Below are positions 9,437 through 17,402 of a DNA stretch of 20,000 bases, piece after piece. Position numbers and translations under genes: made by a program. The stretch is from Botryococcus braunii (Eukaryota; Chlorophyta; Trebouxiophyceae): positions 209,121 through 229,120 of the forward strand of contig KV908381.1 in the NCBI GenBank assembly GCA_002005505.1, written 5' to 3'. The notes under the pieces are model-generated. The model did no database searches, was not told the DNA's origin, and saw nothing but the letters and a program-made list of their open reading frames with translations. The number at the start of each line of letters is the position of its first letter. Within the stretch, counting starts at the first letter, position 1.

Positions 9437-10226
9437 GCTAGGTGGCGAGCTTAAGAATCGCTGAAGCTCGGAACGCCTTGTTGCGGCGCCTGCTGTTTGA
9501 AGCGCGGGGACAGGCCTGGGCTTCCTTGGTCTGGCAGCTGCTGTTTGAAGCACGGGGAAAAGCCTGGGCTGCCTTGATCTGGCAGCTGCTGTTTGAAGCA
9601 CGGGGAAAAGCCTGGGCTGCCTTGATCTGGCAGCTGCTGTTTGAAGCACGGGGAAAAAGCCTGGGCTGCCTTGATCTGGCAGCTGCTGTTTGAAGCACGG
9701 GGAAAAGCCTGGGCTGCCTTGATCTGGCAGCTGCTGTTTGAAGCACGGGGAAAAAGCCTGGGCTGCCTTGATCTGGCAGCTGCTGTTTGAAGCACGGGGA
9801 AAAGCCTGGGCTGCCTTGATGTGGCAGCTGCTGTTTGAAGCACGGGGAAAAGCCTGGGCTGCCTTGATCTGGCAGCTGCTGTTTGAAGCACGGGGAAAAG
9901 CCTGGGCTGCCTTGATCTGGCAGCTGCTGTTTGAAGCACGGGGAAAAGCCTGGGCTGCCTTGATCTGGCAGCTGCTGTTTGAAGCATGGGGAAAAGCCTG
10001 GGCTGCCTTGATCTGGCAGCTGCTGCTTGAAGCACGGGGAAAAGCCTGGGCTGCCTTGATCTGGCAGCTGCTGTTTGAAGCACGGGGAAAAAGCCTGGGC
10101 CGACTTGATCTGACACCTGCGGTTTGAGGCCCGGGGGTTGGCCTTGAGAAGACCATTTTTTTGGCACCTGCTATTCGAAGCGTGGGAGTTGGGTAGGCTA
10201 CCTTGTTTTTGGTACCTGTGGTTTGA
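9437..10226. repeat. Higher-order repeat copy 1: 48/49-bp minisatellite, 13 units
   Basis: After the lead GCTGAAGCTCGG (9460), units starting CTGCTGTTTGAAGCACGGGG begin at 9490, 9538, 9586, 9634, 9683, 9731, 9780, 9828, 9876, 9924, 9972, 10020 and 10068. Most are 48 bp; those at 9634, 9731 and 10068 have one extra A (49 bp). Inner units differ by single bases only (for example at 9820-9822, 9986 and 10025). A distinct tail (TTTGAGGCCCGGGGGTTGGC, then TATTCGAAGCGTGGGAGTTG) follows to about 10226. The near identity points to recent expansion by unequal exchange or slippage. Confidence 0.95.
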
Positions 10227-10568
10227 AGCCAGGTGGTAAGCTATAATTAGCTGAAGCTCGGAACGCCTCGTTGCGGCAGCTGCGGTTTGAAGCGCGGGGA
10301 CAGGCCTGGGCTGCCTTGATCTGGCAGCTGCTGTTTGAAGCACGGGGAAAAGCCTGGGCCGCCTTGATCTAGCACCTGCTGTTTGAGGCCCGGGGGTTGG
10401 CCTTGAGAATGCATTTGTTTTTTTGGGCATCTGCTATTCGAAGCGTGGGAGTTGGGTAGGCTGCCTTGTTTTGTTGACACCTGCTGCTTGAAGCCCGAAG
10501 GGGCTAGCCCAGGATGCCTTTCTTTTGGTATGCCCTGTTTTGGTTGCGCAGCTGCGCAGCATGCTGCT
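10227..10568. repeat. Higher-order repeat copy 2: same lead and tail, 2 core units
   Basis: The lead AAGCCAGGTGGTAAGCT and GCTGAAGCTCGG (10250), the GCGCGGGGACAGGCC unit, one 48-bp core unit and the same tail (TTTGAGGCCCGGGGGTTGGC at 10385) recur in order. Copy 1 holds 13 units between the same landmarks. A third lead (AAGCCAGGCGGTAAGCTTAA, near 10574) starts but is not followed by units. Overlapping palindromes TGCGCAGCTGCGCA (10545-10558) and GCAGCATGCTGC (10556-10567) mark the boundary. Confidence 0.88.
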
Positions 10569-10679
10569 TGAAGCCAGGCGGTAAGCTTAAGGTATGCCTG
10601 GCGGAGGGCTTGCGTGCTTAGAAACGTACGAGTAGCAAGTTCAAAGCGGTACTGCTTTGAATTCGTGGGGACCCCAGGC

Positions 10680-10945
10680 TCCCCCCGTTCGAGATTGGAA
10701 GGCCTAATTAAACCCCGTTTAGACTGGAAGGCCTGTTTTTAGTGAAATTTTATACCCCATTTTGGTCTGGAAGGCCTGTTTTTAATCCCCGTTTTAGGGA
10801 GAAAAGCCTCGTTCAAACCGGTTTTCAATTTGAACGCCTGTTTCAAACCCCGTTTTAGATCACAAGGCCTGTTTCAACCCCCGTTTTAGATTGGAAAGCC
10901 TAGCTTAAGCCCCATTTGAGATTGGAATGCCTTTTTTTTAAGACA
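10680..10945. repeat. Degenerate ~33-40 bp tandem repeat
   Basis: About eight units of the form CCCCGTTTTAGATTGGAAGG followed by CCTGTTTNAA. Units carry GATTGG or close variants. They are diverged and of unequal length; no coding frame. Confidence 0.8.
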
Positions 10946-11300
10946 GGCCTTTCAAATTTGGCCCTAGATTGTCCAAAAGCACAGGCGGCTTTGTGATTGA
11001 AGCCGTTAATATTAAAGTTCAACATCATAATCGTAAACCCTCAGGGCCTGGGCTTAGGCCAGTAGACGCAGCTGTGCACAGCCGCAGTCACGTGGGCCCA
11101 TGTGGGCCCGCACAGCCGCAGTCTGGTGTCGGGAGACCGACTAGGCAAGGGATTTTCAGCCCAAAATATACGTTGCATGTGCGGCTTGCTTTCACGTAGA
11201 GTTCGTGCCAGCGGGCAATAGGCCAGTCACTACGCCCGCTAGATGATAAGCGCGTGGCCTGATTAGGCACTAGCCTTGCTCAAGGGCAAGTCCAGTGCCG
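10946..11300. other. Unique sequence upstream of a promoter-like site
   Basis: It contains GCACAGCCGCAGTC twice (near 11077 and 11111), flanking CACGTGGGCCCATGTGGGCCC. No convincing open frame. It may be upstream regulatory DNA, as inferred from the palindromes and the downstream TATA-like site. Confidence 0.3.
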
Positions 11301-11400
11301 TATATAAGAGTGGTCTGTCGACAGACCGCTTATGACGTCATTACGCCCGCCGAAAATTTAGCGTCCTAATTTGGCGCCGGGCCTGCTTAGGCACTGGCCA
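11228..11400. repeat. Imperfect direct repeat flanking the dyad
   Basis: CACTACGCCCGCT...GGCCTGATTAGGCACTAGCC (about 11230-11273) recurs as CATTACGCCCGCC...GGGCCTGCTTAGGCACTGGCC (about 11338-11400). The copies are roughly 110-130 bp apart and bracket the TATA/palindrome/CRE cluster. Confidence 0.7.
11301..11340 (+). promoter_or_regulatory. Promoter-like cluster: TATA box, 16-bp palindrome, CRE-type site
   Basis: TATATAAG (11301-11308) is followed by the perfect palindrome GGTCTGTCGACAGACC (11312-11327) and by TGACGTCA (11333-11340), the palindromic bZIP/CRE site. The dyad extends imperfectly outward to ATAAG...CTTAT, so the TATA-like element is part of the symmetry. The first downstream ATG (11403) opens a short frame that reaches GTG|GTGAGG, a possible 5' splice site, at 11453. 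Promoter activity is inferred. Confidence 0.35.
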
Positions 11401-11402
11401 CA

Positions 11403-12420
11403 TGGATCTCTGTGGATCCCTAGAAATCTCGGCAGGCCTGCTTTGGCATGTGGTGAGGTCCTCTCGTGCTGCAAACTCCGGATAGTAGTTGGAGGGTCCC
11501 CTTCACGGTCCTTGCCTTTAAGAGCAAGCTTATCCGGAAGGGTCATGCGATTTGGCAGTGCCTCCCGCACAGCCCTCGTTATAGATTTTAGTCGTAACAT
11601 TTTATGGAAAGGGCCGGGCTTGGCGGAATCGAGCACAGTTTCCGTGAGCCTTGGAGTGGACTTACGTGTCCAGCTCAGGAAGCATGTTGTCTGCGACAGC
11701 TTAAGCGAGCTTTGCTACAGTGGCGGAAAATGGGGCGGACAAGCTTGCTCTTGTGGGGGGAAAATGGCGGACAAGATGGTTGGGCACGAGGTGAACTCGA
11801 TCCCTCGCCTCCGCTGTTCTGATCATCAAGGAGCGCCTCGCGGTACTTTCCGGATCTCGCCTCAGCAGTACTCTCCAGTATGTTTCTGAGCAGGTGATGG
11901 GCACAAGGCACCGCACGTGCATTTCCAGCCAACTCTGAACAATCGCACGGAGGGCCTCTTTTGACTCCAGCAAGCTTGCTTAAGCACACGTGTGGTGCAC
12001 CTGCCAAGCAGAGAACCTTGCAAGTAGCTATATGCCTCAACGGTGTCAGCTCCGCACACTTCAGAGCCACTGCACACGTGGGCACACGTGGAAGGCACTT
12101 GGAAACCGTTGTACTTCCACGATGCAGTGGTGCATTACGTGAGGATGCCTGTGCACGGTCACGTGGGTCAAACGAATCTATTGTACCACGGGGCCGTGCG
12201 TCCGTTGGCGGCCTCGCACAAGTATGTAGGTGGCGCTCCACACGAGCAATATTGCTTCAAGACTATAAATCATCCCGATCGGTGCTCAACTGCAACAGAT
12301 GCAGAAAGCCATTTGACATGTCCTGGCCATATGGCATGTTCCCATGGGTAGACATGGATGATTATCTACAGGATTTATCCAACAACAAGACAACAATAAG
12401 ACAACTATTTTGAAAACTCC
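11403..12420 (+). other. Possible transcribed region, gene not recognised
   Basis: Several + frames stay open: 11371-11889, 12043-12351 and the end of a frame to 12413 whose last 45 residues (NCNRCRKPFDMSWPYGMFPW and onward) look protein-like and carry a CxxC pair. A long minus-strand frame (11675-12241) competes. No domain is recognised and splice sites could not be fixed. It follows the promoter-like cluster and carries several CACGTG hexamers. A local direct repeat, GGAAAATGGGGCGGACAAG and GGAAAATGGCGGACAAG, lies near 11726 and 11759. Confidence 0.22.
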
Positions 12421-12538
12421 TTTCCACATCGGTGTCAAATCTGTGTAGGGAGCGTAGGCCAAGTATGCCTGCGGGGTCAGAGCTGCCCGTGCGGCTCCAA
12501 AGCTATTTAGTTAAGTGGGTTTGGGACGCTAGTTAGTG

Positions 12539-12643
12539 TGGGAACTCCCGCGAGGCCGAACCTGTGTGGATTTTCAGAGGTTTCTTCCTTTTCGAGTCGG
12601 GACAGTCCCCATCGGCCGAAGCGTGATCTCGCGGGAGTTCCCA
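12539..12643. mobile_element. Short element with 16-bp terminal inverted repeats (MITE-like)
   Basis: The ends TGGGAACTCCCGCGAG (12539-12554) and CTCGCGGGAGTTCCCA (12628-12643) are perfect inverted repeats of each other. The body is 105 bp in total and non-coding. No clear target-site duplication flanks it. A diverged relative at 13566-13694 shares the left end and much of the interior, which supports a dispersed family. Confidence 0.6.
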
Positions 12644-13560
12644 ATTGGAAGATCTGTTGACGGCAGGCTTAAAGTGTCTGCTGCGGTAACTAAATGTCAT
12701 CAACCTGGTCAACCTGGTGGAGGCATGGTCCTGCTTTGGGACGTTGGAGGAAAAAAGGAGTAAAGGCGGGACTGGGGCAACGGTAAGGAGACGAGGAACC
12801 AAACAAGCGTCCCCCCGCCCCCTCCCCCCCCCCCAAACACACACAGACACTCACACGCACGCGTAGGGGGGGGGGGTTAGATATGGGGGTTGAGGGGGAA
12901 GGGGGTATGCCGGGTGGAGAGGAGAGGCTGTGGGCAACAGCTAAAAAAGAAGTAATCAGATGTGCTAAGTGGCTGGGGAGCGAACAGACGTAACGCATGC
13001 ATGAGAGTCTAGACTGCAGTCTGGTATCCGAGTCTGCAGATCTGCGAAGCGAGGGGGCGGGGAGCGGGGGGGCGGCGATAAGTGCCGAGTTGGGTGGATG
13101 TGGCCTGAAGGGGCAGCTGTGCCTCTGTAGGGGCATTATTGTCGATTCAACAATTTAGTCACAGTTGACAATTTGGCCTGCAAGCCGAGCATGCCCGCCC
13201 TCTCAGATCTAGACTCTTAAACTCCAGAGGAGTGGGTAGAATGGATGCCATATGGCCATGGTACAGCGCCCTTGGCAAGGGGCGCTGTACGGCAGCATCA
13301 GAAGCTGATTCTGTCTATCTTGTTTATGTGTATTGCTACTGGGTTGCTGGGCAATTAGAGTGCCTATTAGTGTTGTCGAGCTTGTAGCTGGGTGTTGGTT
13401 GTCTGGGTTACTGGGTAGTGAGAATGATATAACTATAATGTTGTCAATCTTGTTACTGGGTAACCATGGGTACCCACGGTACCCATTGGCCAATAACACG
13501 TGGACGCCAGGATGGCCGATGGGACTCCTGGCTCAAGGGCTCTTGTCCCTCGGCATGCAG
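12644..13560. other. Region without a confident gene; C-run/G-run and hairpin
   Basis: A C-rich tract (12811-12834) faces a G run (about 12867-12876) across an ACAC-rich spacer. A hairpin GTACAGCGCCC...GGGCGCTGTAC lies at 13261-13290, and ATGGGTACC-CAC-GGTACCCAT near 13466-13486. Diverged direct repeats of the type TGTTGTC(A/G)A(G/T)CTTGT lie near 13371 and 13440. No frame with protein-like character was found. Confidence 0.4.
13261..13290. repeat. Hairpin-forming inverted repeat
   Basis: GTACAGCGCCC and GGGCGCTGTAC pair perfectly; with one bulged base the stem extends to 14 bp around a single G. It is preceded by CATATGGCCATG. Function unknown. Confidence 0.8.
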
Positions 13561-13565
13561 GAAAT

Positions 13566-13694
13566 TGGGAACTCTCGCGAGGTCGAATTTGCGTGGATTT
13601 TCAGCGCGAATTTCGTACGTTCGAGTCGGAACAGTCCCGATCGTGGCAGATTTCGGGCTGAAATGTCACAGTGGTATCTCGTGCGCGGGTCCCG
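13566..13694. mobile_element. Diverged second copy of the MITE-like element
   Basis: It starts TGGGAACTCTCGCGAGGTCG and, like the first copy, has GTGGATTTTCAG and TTCGAGTCGG(G/A)ACAGTCCC inside. The right end (ATCTCGTGCGCGGGTCCC) is a weakened form of the first copy's right inverted repeat. Confidence 0.5.
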
Positions 13695-14377
13695 ATGATA
13701 TAGCATATGAGCATGAGATCTCTTCGAGAAGTCTGCGGGCGCCTTGCATATGCCTGCACAGCGACGGCTGTTTCTATGTAGGTGTGCTGTGGGGGGCCCA
13801 AACAGGTTATAATCTGTATAACGTCTTCTTAGGAGTCTGTTAGAGACAGGTCAGAACCTTTTCTAGAAGTTTGTGAGGGGCAGGTTATATCGTGCGCCGG
13901 CGTTATGGCGCACGCCATGCGGTAGCTGTCTCGATCACACATTAATGGGACGAATTCTGAGCCGGCAATATTGGGACGAATTCTGAGGCGGCTGTGCAAA
14001 CAAGTAATCCCACACAGACGTCTTTTTTATTTGTTGTCTGTGTTTGCATCTCTCGGAGAGGACGTCTGTCGTGGATGAGTCGGCAATGGGAGTGCTTGAG
14101 TGGATATTTTCGTTTTAAGTATTATTATTTCCCAGCCAGACGCTAGGTATCGGGTGCTGTTAGTCGTTGACATGGAGGAATAATTTAAGGATCCTTCATT
14201 GTCACGTGGTGGGTACACACGTGAGTATCACGTGCTTCCCCCATATGACTGCCGGTGATTGCAGGAGCTGGCAAGTTGCAACACCTCTTGTGTTGTCAGC
14301 CCGCATCACCTTGATAGCGCACTTAAACCCAAGTTAAAACAGTATGTTTCCACATAGGTGATATACTTTTTAACAGG
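13695..14377. other. Region without a confident gene
   Basis: It contains TTGGGACGAATTCTGAG-type direct repeats spaced 26 bp apart (near 13945 and 13971), a small hairpin GTGCGCC-N8-GGCGCAC (13892-13913) and three CACGTG sites in 32 bp (14203-14234). No convincing coding frame. Confidence 0.4.
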
Positions 14378-14613
14378 AAAACACCCATGAGACCTCTGGG
14401 GCTTACATGCTCCAAGTTGGTTCAGGGACGTTTGGCTCAAAATACTTCATAGGAATCGAGTCGGGAGGAAGGAATAATAATGGCACACTGATAAGATGCT
14501 CAAACTATAGTGATGGCGATGAAGAAGAAGGAACTGCCGTCTATCTACACCAACAAAGTCAGAAAGATGGTCGCAAGAAATTTCAGAAAGCTTTTATAAA
14601 TGCTTCTAATTAG
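14378..14613 (+). CDS. Candidate terminal exon of an unknown gene
   Basis: A pyrimidine-rich acceptor (ACTTTTTAACAG|GAAAAC) opens a frame of 78 codons to TAG at 14611-14613. The peptide (MLQVGSGTFGSKYFIGIESG... ending KKFQKAFINASN) has natural composition with an acidic DGDEEEGTAVYL patch and a basic QKDGRKKFQKAF tail; no family is recognised. AATAAA occurs at about 14670, a fitting poly(A)-signal distance. Between them TGCAACCTAGG is duplicated (14625 and 14645). It is more AT-rich than the two recognised genes. No upstream exon could be assigned. Confidence 0.33.
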
Positions 14614-14718
14614 GAAGCAGCAACTGCAACCTAGGCAAAGAGGTTGCAACCTAGGGGAAGAGGAATATTAATAAAAACAGTGTACTCGTAGTCAGCACGC
14701 AACACAAGACGGGGCCGT

Positions 14719-14732
14719 TCACGTGCACGTGA
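14719..14732. promoter_or_regulatory. Double G-box palindrome TCACGTGCACGTGA
   Basis: Two CACGTG hexamers abut in a perfect 14-bp palindrome. It may bind bHLH or bZIP factors; this is inference from the motif alone. Confidence 0.4.
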
Positions 14733-14869
14733 CATGTCTGAGAATGATCTCAGCATGCTCCCGCTTGCCTGCATTGCGCAATGCATACAAGCCAGACGCA
14801 TCATGAACGCTGCGTCGACTCCTTTATAATTGTAGCAATGGGACCATGTTGTTGTATTGAAACAAAAGG

Positions 14870-15030
14870 AAAAAAAAAAAAAAAAAAAAGAAAAGAAAAA
14901 AGGAAGAGAACAAAAAAAGAGAGCAAAAGTAAAAAAAAGGGGGGGGGGGCAAATTGAATTAATTCTCTTTGCCCTTTTTTTGGATTTTTTCCCTTTTTTT
15001 CTTTTCTTTCCCCCCCCCCTTTTTTTTCTC
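14870..15030. repeat. Purine-to-pyrimidine foldback
   Basis: A long A/G-rich stretch ends in A8G11 (14931-14949); about 60 nt later C10T8 (15010-15027) is its reverse complement within a T/C-rich stretch. The two halves could fold on each other. Protein readings through it (poly-Lys or poly-Phe) are artefacts. Confidence 0.85.
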
Positions 15031-15135
15031 CATGAAAGGCGGCTTCCGGGGCAGCTCCTAGAGTTGTGGGGCATAGCTCAATGTGGATATCATGAACCAC
15101 ATTGATAAGCATTGGAATATCCCATCGACGACCCT
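15028..15135 (-). CDS. Candidate exon or coding remnant
   Basis: On the minus strand, after CTAACCAG|GGTCG, a frame reads GRRWDIPMLINVVHDIHIEL and on to AAPEAAFHGE before running into the homopolymer foldback. Composition is protein-like; no domain is recognised. It may belong with the candidate exon at 15373-15559, or both may be remnants of a decayed element. The lower boundary is not defined. Confidence 0.22.
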
Positions 15136-15372
15136 GGTTAGTCATCCCACGTGGTCCCTCTACACAACCAGCCGCTGTGGCTAAAGAAGAAGAAGCTAAC
15201 CCTATAGAGTTAGGAACAAGGACCTGTGACTAAGCTTCACGTGAGTAAACAAGGAACCAATCAGCCTTGCGCGTGGACCAATTAGTAGGACCAGTGCAAG
15301 AAAGGCCCCTGCGTTCGGAAACTCATGTTTTAGGGCCCTGTTTCCATATGAGAAAGCGAGACATGTCCTTAC

Positions 15373-15559
15373 CGCAAACCATGTATTCCAAATGTGGGTA
15401 CGCAAAATCCGGATCCGGGGGGCCCTGATTTAGGACTTGAAGAAGTTTAGATTTGGTTGCTCCATTTTCGATAATGCCATGTTTATGTAATGTATTGCGC
15501 AAGTTGCAAGTGATCTCCAGACCTGGATATTCTGGATCGATCCACACGGCTTTGGGGAC
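15373..15559 (-). CDS. Candidate internal exon of an unknown minus-strand gene
   Basis: The frame runs from GATCACAG|GTCCCC to TTTGCG|GTAAGG, a strong 5' splice site, for 187 nt. The peptide includes WIDPEYPGLEITCNLRNTLH and KSKLLQVLNQGPPDPDFAYP, with ordinary composition and no recognised domain. The acceptor lacks a good pyrimidine tract. It could be an exon of an unknown gene or a remnant of a mobile element. Confidence 0.3.
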
Positions 15560-15908
15560 CTGTGATCAACCCTTTGAAGCGAGTTTTTTTGTTTTTGCAT
15601 TTCAGATGACTGGACCTGCAGGGATTTGCTTCCTGCGTGGTCCCAGCTCGAGGGGCACCCACTGAGGGACCTTGCAATTAGAGGCCCGCAGTCTTGGCGC
15701 ACTGCCAATCGATCAATCTATTGCCAGATTGAAATGTAATATTTTGTTGGTCGATTGCTTATCACGATTTAGGCAGGGTTCGAGGGGGACTTAAATTTAG
15801 GCATGGTTCGAGGGGCACGTGCACCCAATTCGTAAGTACATTGCAGGCCACGTAGCTTGTAATTGCTTATTGCACATGCACTTCAGCGACTTATTGCAAT
15901 GCAATCTA

Positions 15909-15926
15909 TTGATGCACGTGCATCAA
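15909..15926. repeat. 18-bp perfect palindrome beside the (GT)n array
   Basis: TTGATGCACGTGCATCAA is exactly self-complementary with a central CACGTG. The GT array starts right after it, and on the far side of the array TTGATGCA recurs (16114) near GTGCACAGTTGATGA. Confidence 0.9.
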
Positions 15927-15939
15927 CTGTGTGAGTGTG

Positions 15940-16025
<86 letters not shown>

Positions 16026-16037
16026 TGCCTGCGTGTG

Positions 16038-16114
<77 letters not shown>
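15927..16114. repeat. (GT)n microsatellite with (GTGC)n core
   Basis: TGTGAG units, pure (GT)n, about 13 GTGC-type units in the middle (about 16006-16072), then pure (GT)n again. The GTGC core differs from all other arrays here. Confidence 0.97.
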
Positions 16115-16115
<1 letters not shown>

Positions 16116-16414
16116 GATGCAATTGGTGCACAGTTGATGAGTTGTAAACAACGATCTGGCATGGTTTGAGAGGCACCTGCACCAATTTGAGGGCATAGGC
16201 GTGGTTCACAGCATGCTTGCGCAAGTCAATTGTCAATCGACTTGTGCAAGTACATTGCTAATCACGATTTAGGCATGGTGCGATGGGCACGTGCACCGAT
16301 TTGAGGCCATAGGCTTGGTGCACAGCTGATCGATTGCCATCGACTAGTCGACTATTAAGTAGCAGTACTACTAGTTAATATTCAGGCAGGGTTCGAGGGG
16401 CAGCACACACCAAC

Positions 16415-16955
16415 AACATCGCATTTTGTTAACGGCAGGGCAGGAAATCGCTGGCAGTGACACATCCCAGACAGTCTATAGTCTACTGCTATAGAGCTAG
16501 AAGTGACAACCCCGGATCACTTTTTTCAACTACAACAAATAGAGTTTCCATTGTAATCCGTAACCCATGTGTCACACAAACCAGTATGCACAAGCTTTCT
16601 CACCCATCCCTCTCAACACGTCTTTGGCAGTCGGCTACGACGTCTAATGTCTGTAGCTATAGTAGCAAACTATAGTAGCTACCAGAGATAGTAAATATAT
16701 GAAACCCGGGTTTACCCCTGTAAAGAAATGTTCTTCTTAGCTACTTGCGGTGGTTAAGCGGCGGGTCAGAACAACGTCTGCCTATGCCTTTAGGCCTTCA
16801 AAGCAGATTTGTCTGGGAGGGCTTTCCCATTGAACTCTGAAACGACATATCTCCTATCGATAGATTTGGAAGGACCTGCATAACAGGAACAGAGAGTGCT
16901 TTGGGAACAGCTCATGAGCATGAGGCAGCTAAGCGGGGGCAAAGCTGATCGGTAA
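16415..16955. other. Region without a confident gene
   Basis: AT-richer unique DNA with small repeats (CTATAGTAG near 16657 and 16670). A minus frame (16790-16984) is open but unrecognised. No RNA gene seen. Confidence 0.4.
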
Positions 16956-16958
16956 GGC

Positions 16959-17120
16959 GGTCTTAACTCAAAGCCGAGAGACAAGTAAAATTCTGTTAAC
17001 GGGTGGACAGGACGTCAACATCAGAGGGCACACCAAGACGGTCTTAACTCAAAGCCGAGAAACAAGGAAAGTTCTGTTAACGGGTGTGGGCAGGACGTCA
17101 ACATCAGCGGGCACACCCAG
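16959..17120. repeat. 81-bp tandem duplication
   Basis: Two head-to-tail copies start at 16959 and 17040 with GGTCTTAACTCAAAGCCGAG. Each contains TTCTGTTAACGGGTG and CAGGACGTCAACATCAG. The copies differ at a few positions and one short indel. It lies 3' of the BTB gene. Confidence 0.92.
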
Positions 17121-17188
17121 CCTATCGGATACATGTCAGGTGCCTGAGCGTACAAAACGGCACATTCATGAGCTCAGGCGATGGCACG

Positions 17189-17270
17189 ACCTCCCCCCCC
17201 CCCCCCCCGGCCCCCGCTCTCTCCCCCCCCTCCCCGACCCCCTTTCCCCCCTCCCCTTTCTCTCTCTCAG

Positions 17271-17347
<77 letters not shown>
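17189..17347. repeat. Polypyrimidine tract followed by (CA)n
   Basis: C-rich DNA with CT patches (about 17189-17269) runs into GGGGA and about 37 CA units (17274-17347). In the sense of the BTB gene it lies just after the proposed stop codon, as (GT)n then a purine tract. Confidence 0.95.
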
Positions 17348-17351
<4 letters not shown>

Positions 17352-17402
17352 TCACACACACGTGGTGTAGGCCCTCCTCCCTCTAGAACGGCCTTCGTCA
17401 CA

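Larger units (their letters stand above)
15750..16410. repeat. Dispersed short repeats, GGCANGGTTCGAGGGGCACGTG type
   Basis: Variants of TTAGGCA(G/T)GGTTCGAGGGG occur near 15768, 15799, 16160, 16270 and 16384, often followed by GCACGTGCACC and AATTTGAGG or GATTTGAGG. ATCACGATTTAGGCA occurs twice (near 15760 and 16261). It is a diverged repeat cluster interrupted by a microsatellite, with no coding frame. Confidence 0.7.

Noticed and set aside
9437..10568. CRISPR-like array or long coding gene
   Set aside because: The repeats are contiguous with no unique spacers, and all three minus-strand frames are open. This is the signature of a minisatellite, not of CRISPR or of selection on one frame.
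11370..11390. LTR primer-binding site (TGGCGCCGGG)
   Set aside because: Only about seven bases fit a tRNA 3' end, no CA-ending LTR precedes it, and no reverse transcriptase or integrase frame follows.
11675..12241. 188-codon minus-strand frame
   Set aside because: Cys/His/Arg-rich with no domain; it overlaps competing + frames and is not supported by splice or promoter signals on that strand.
15832..15837. GTAAGT as a real 5' splice site 95 nt before the (GT)n array
   Set aside because: The sequence fits the donor-array pattern, but what lies upstream is dispersed repeat DNA with no protein-like frame. Chance is more likely without RNA evidence.
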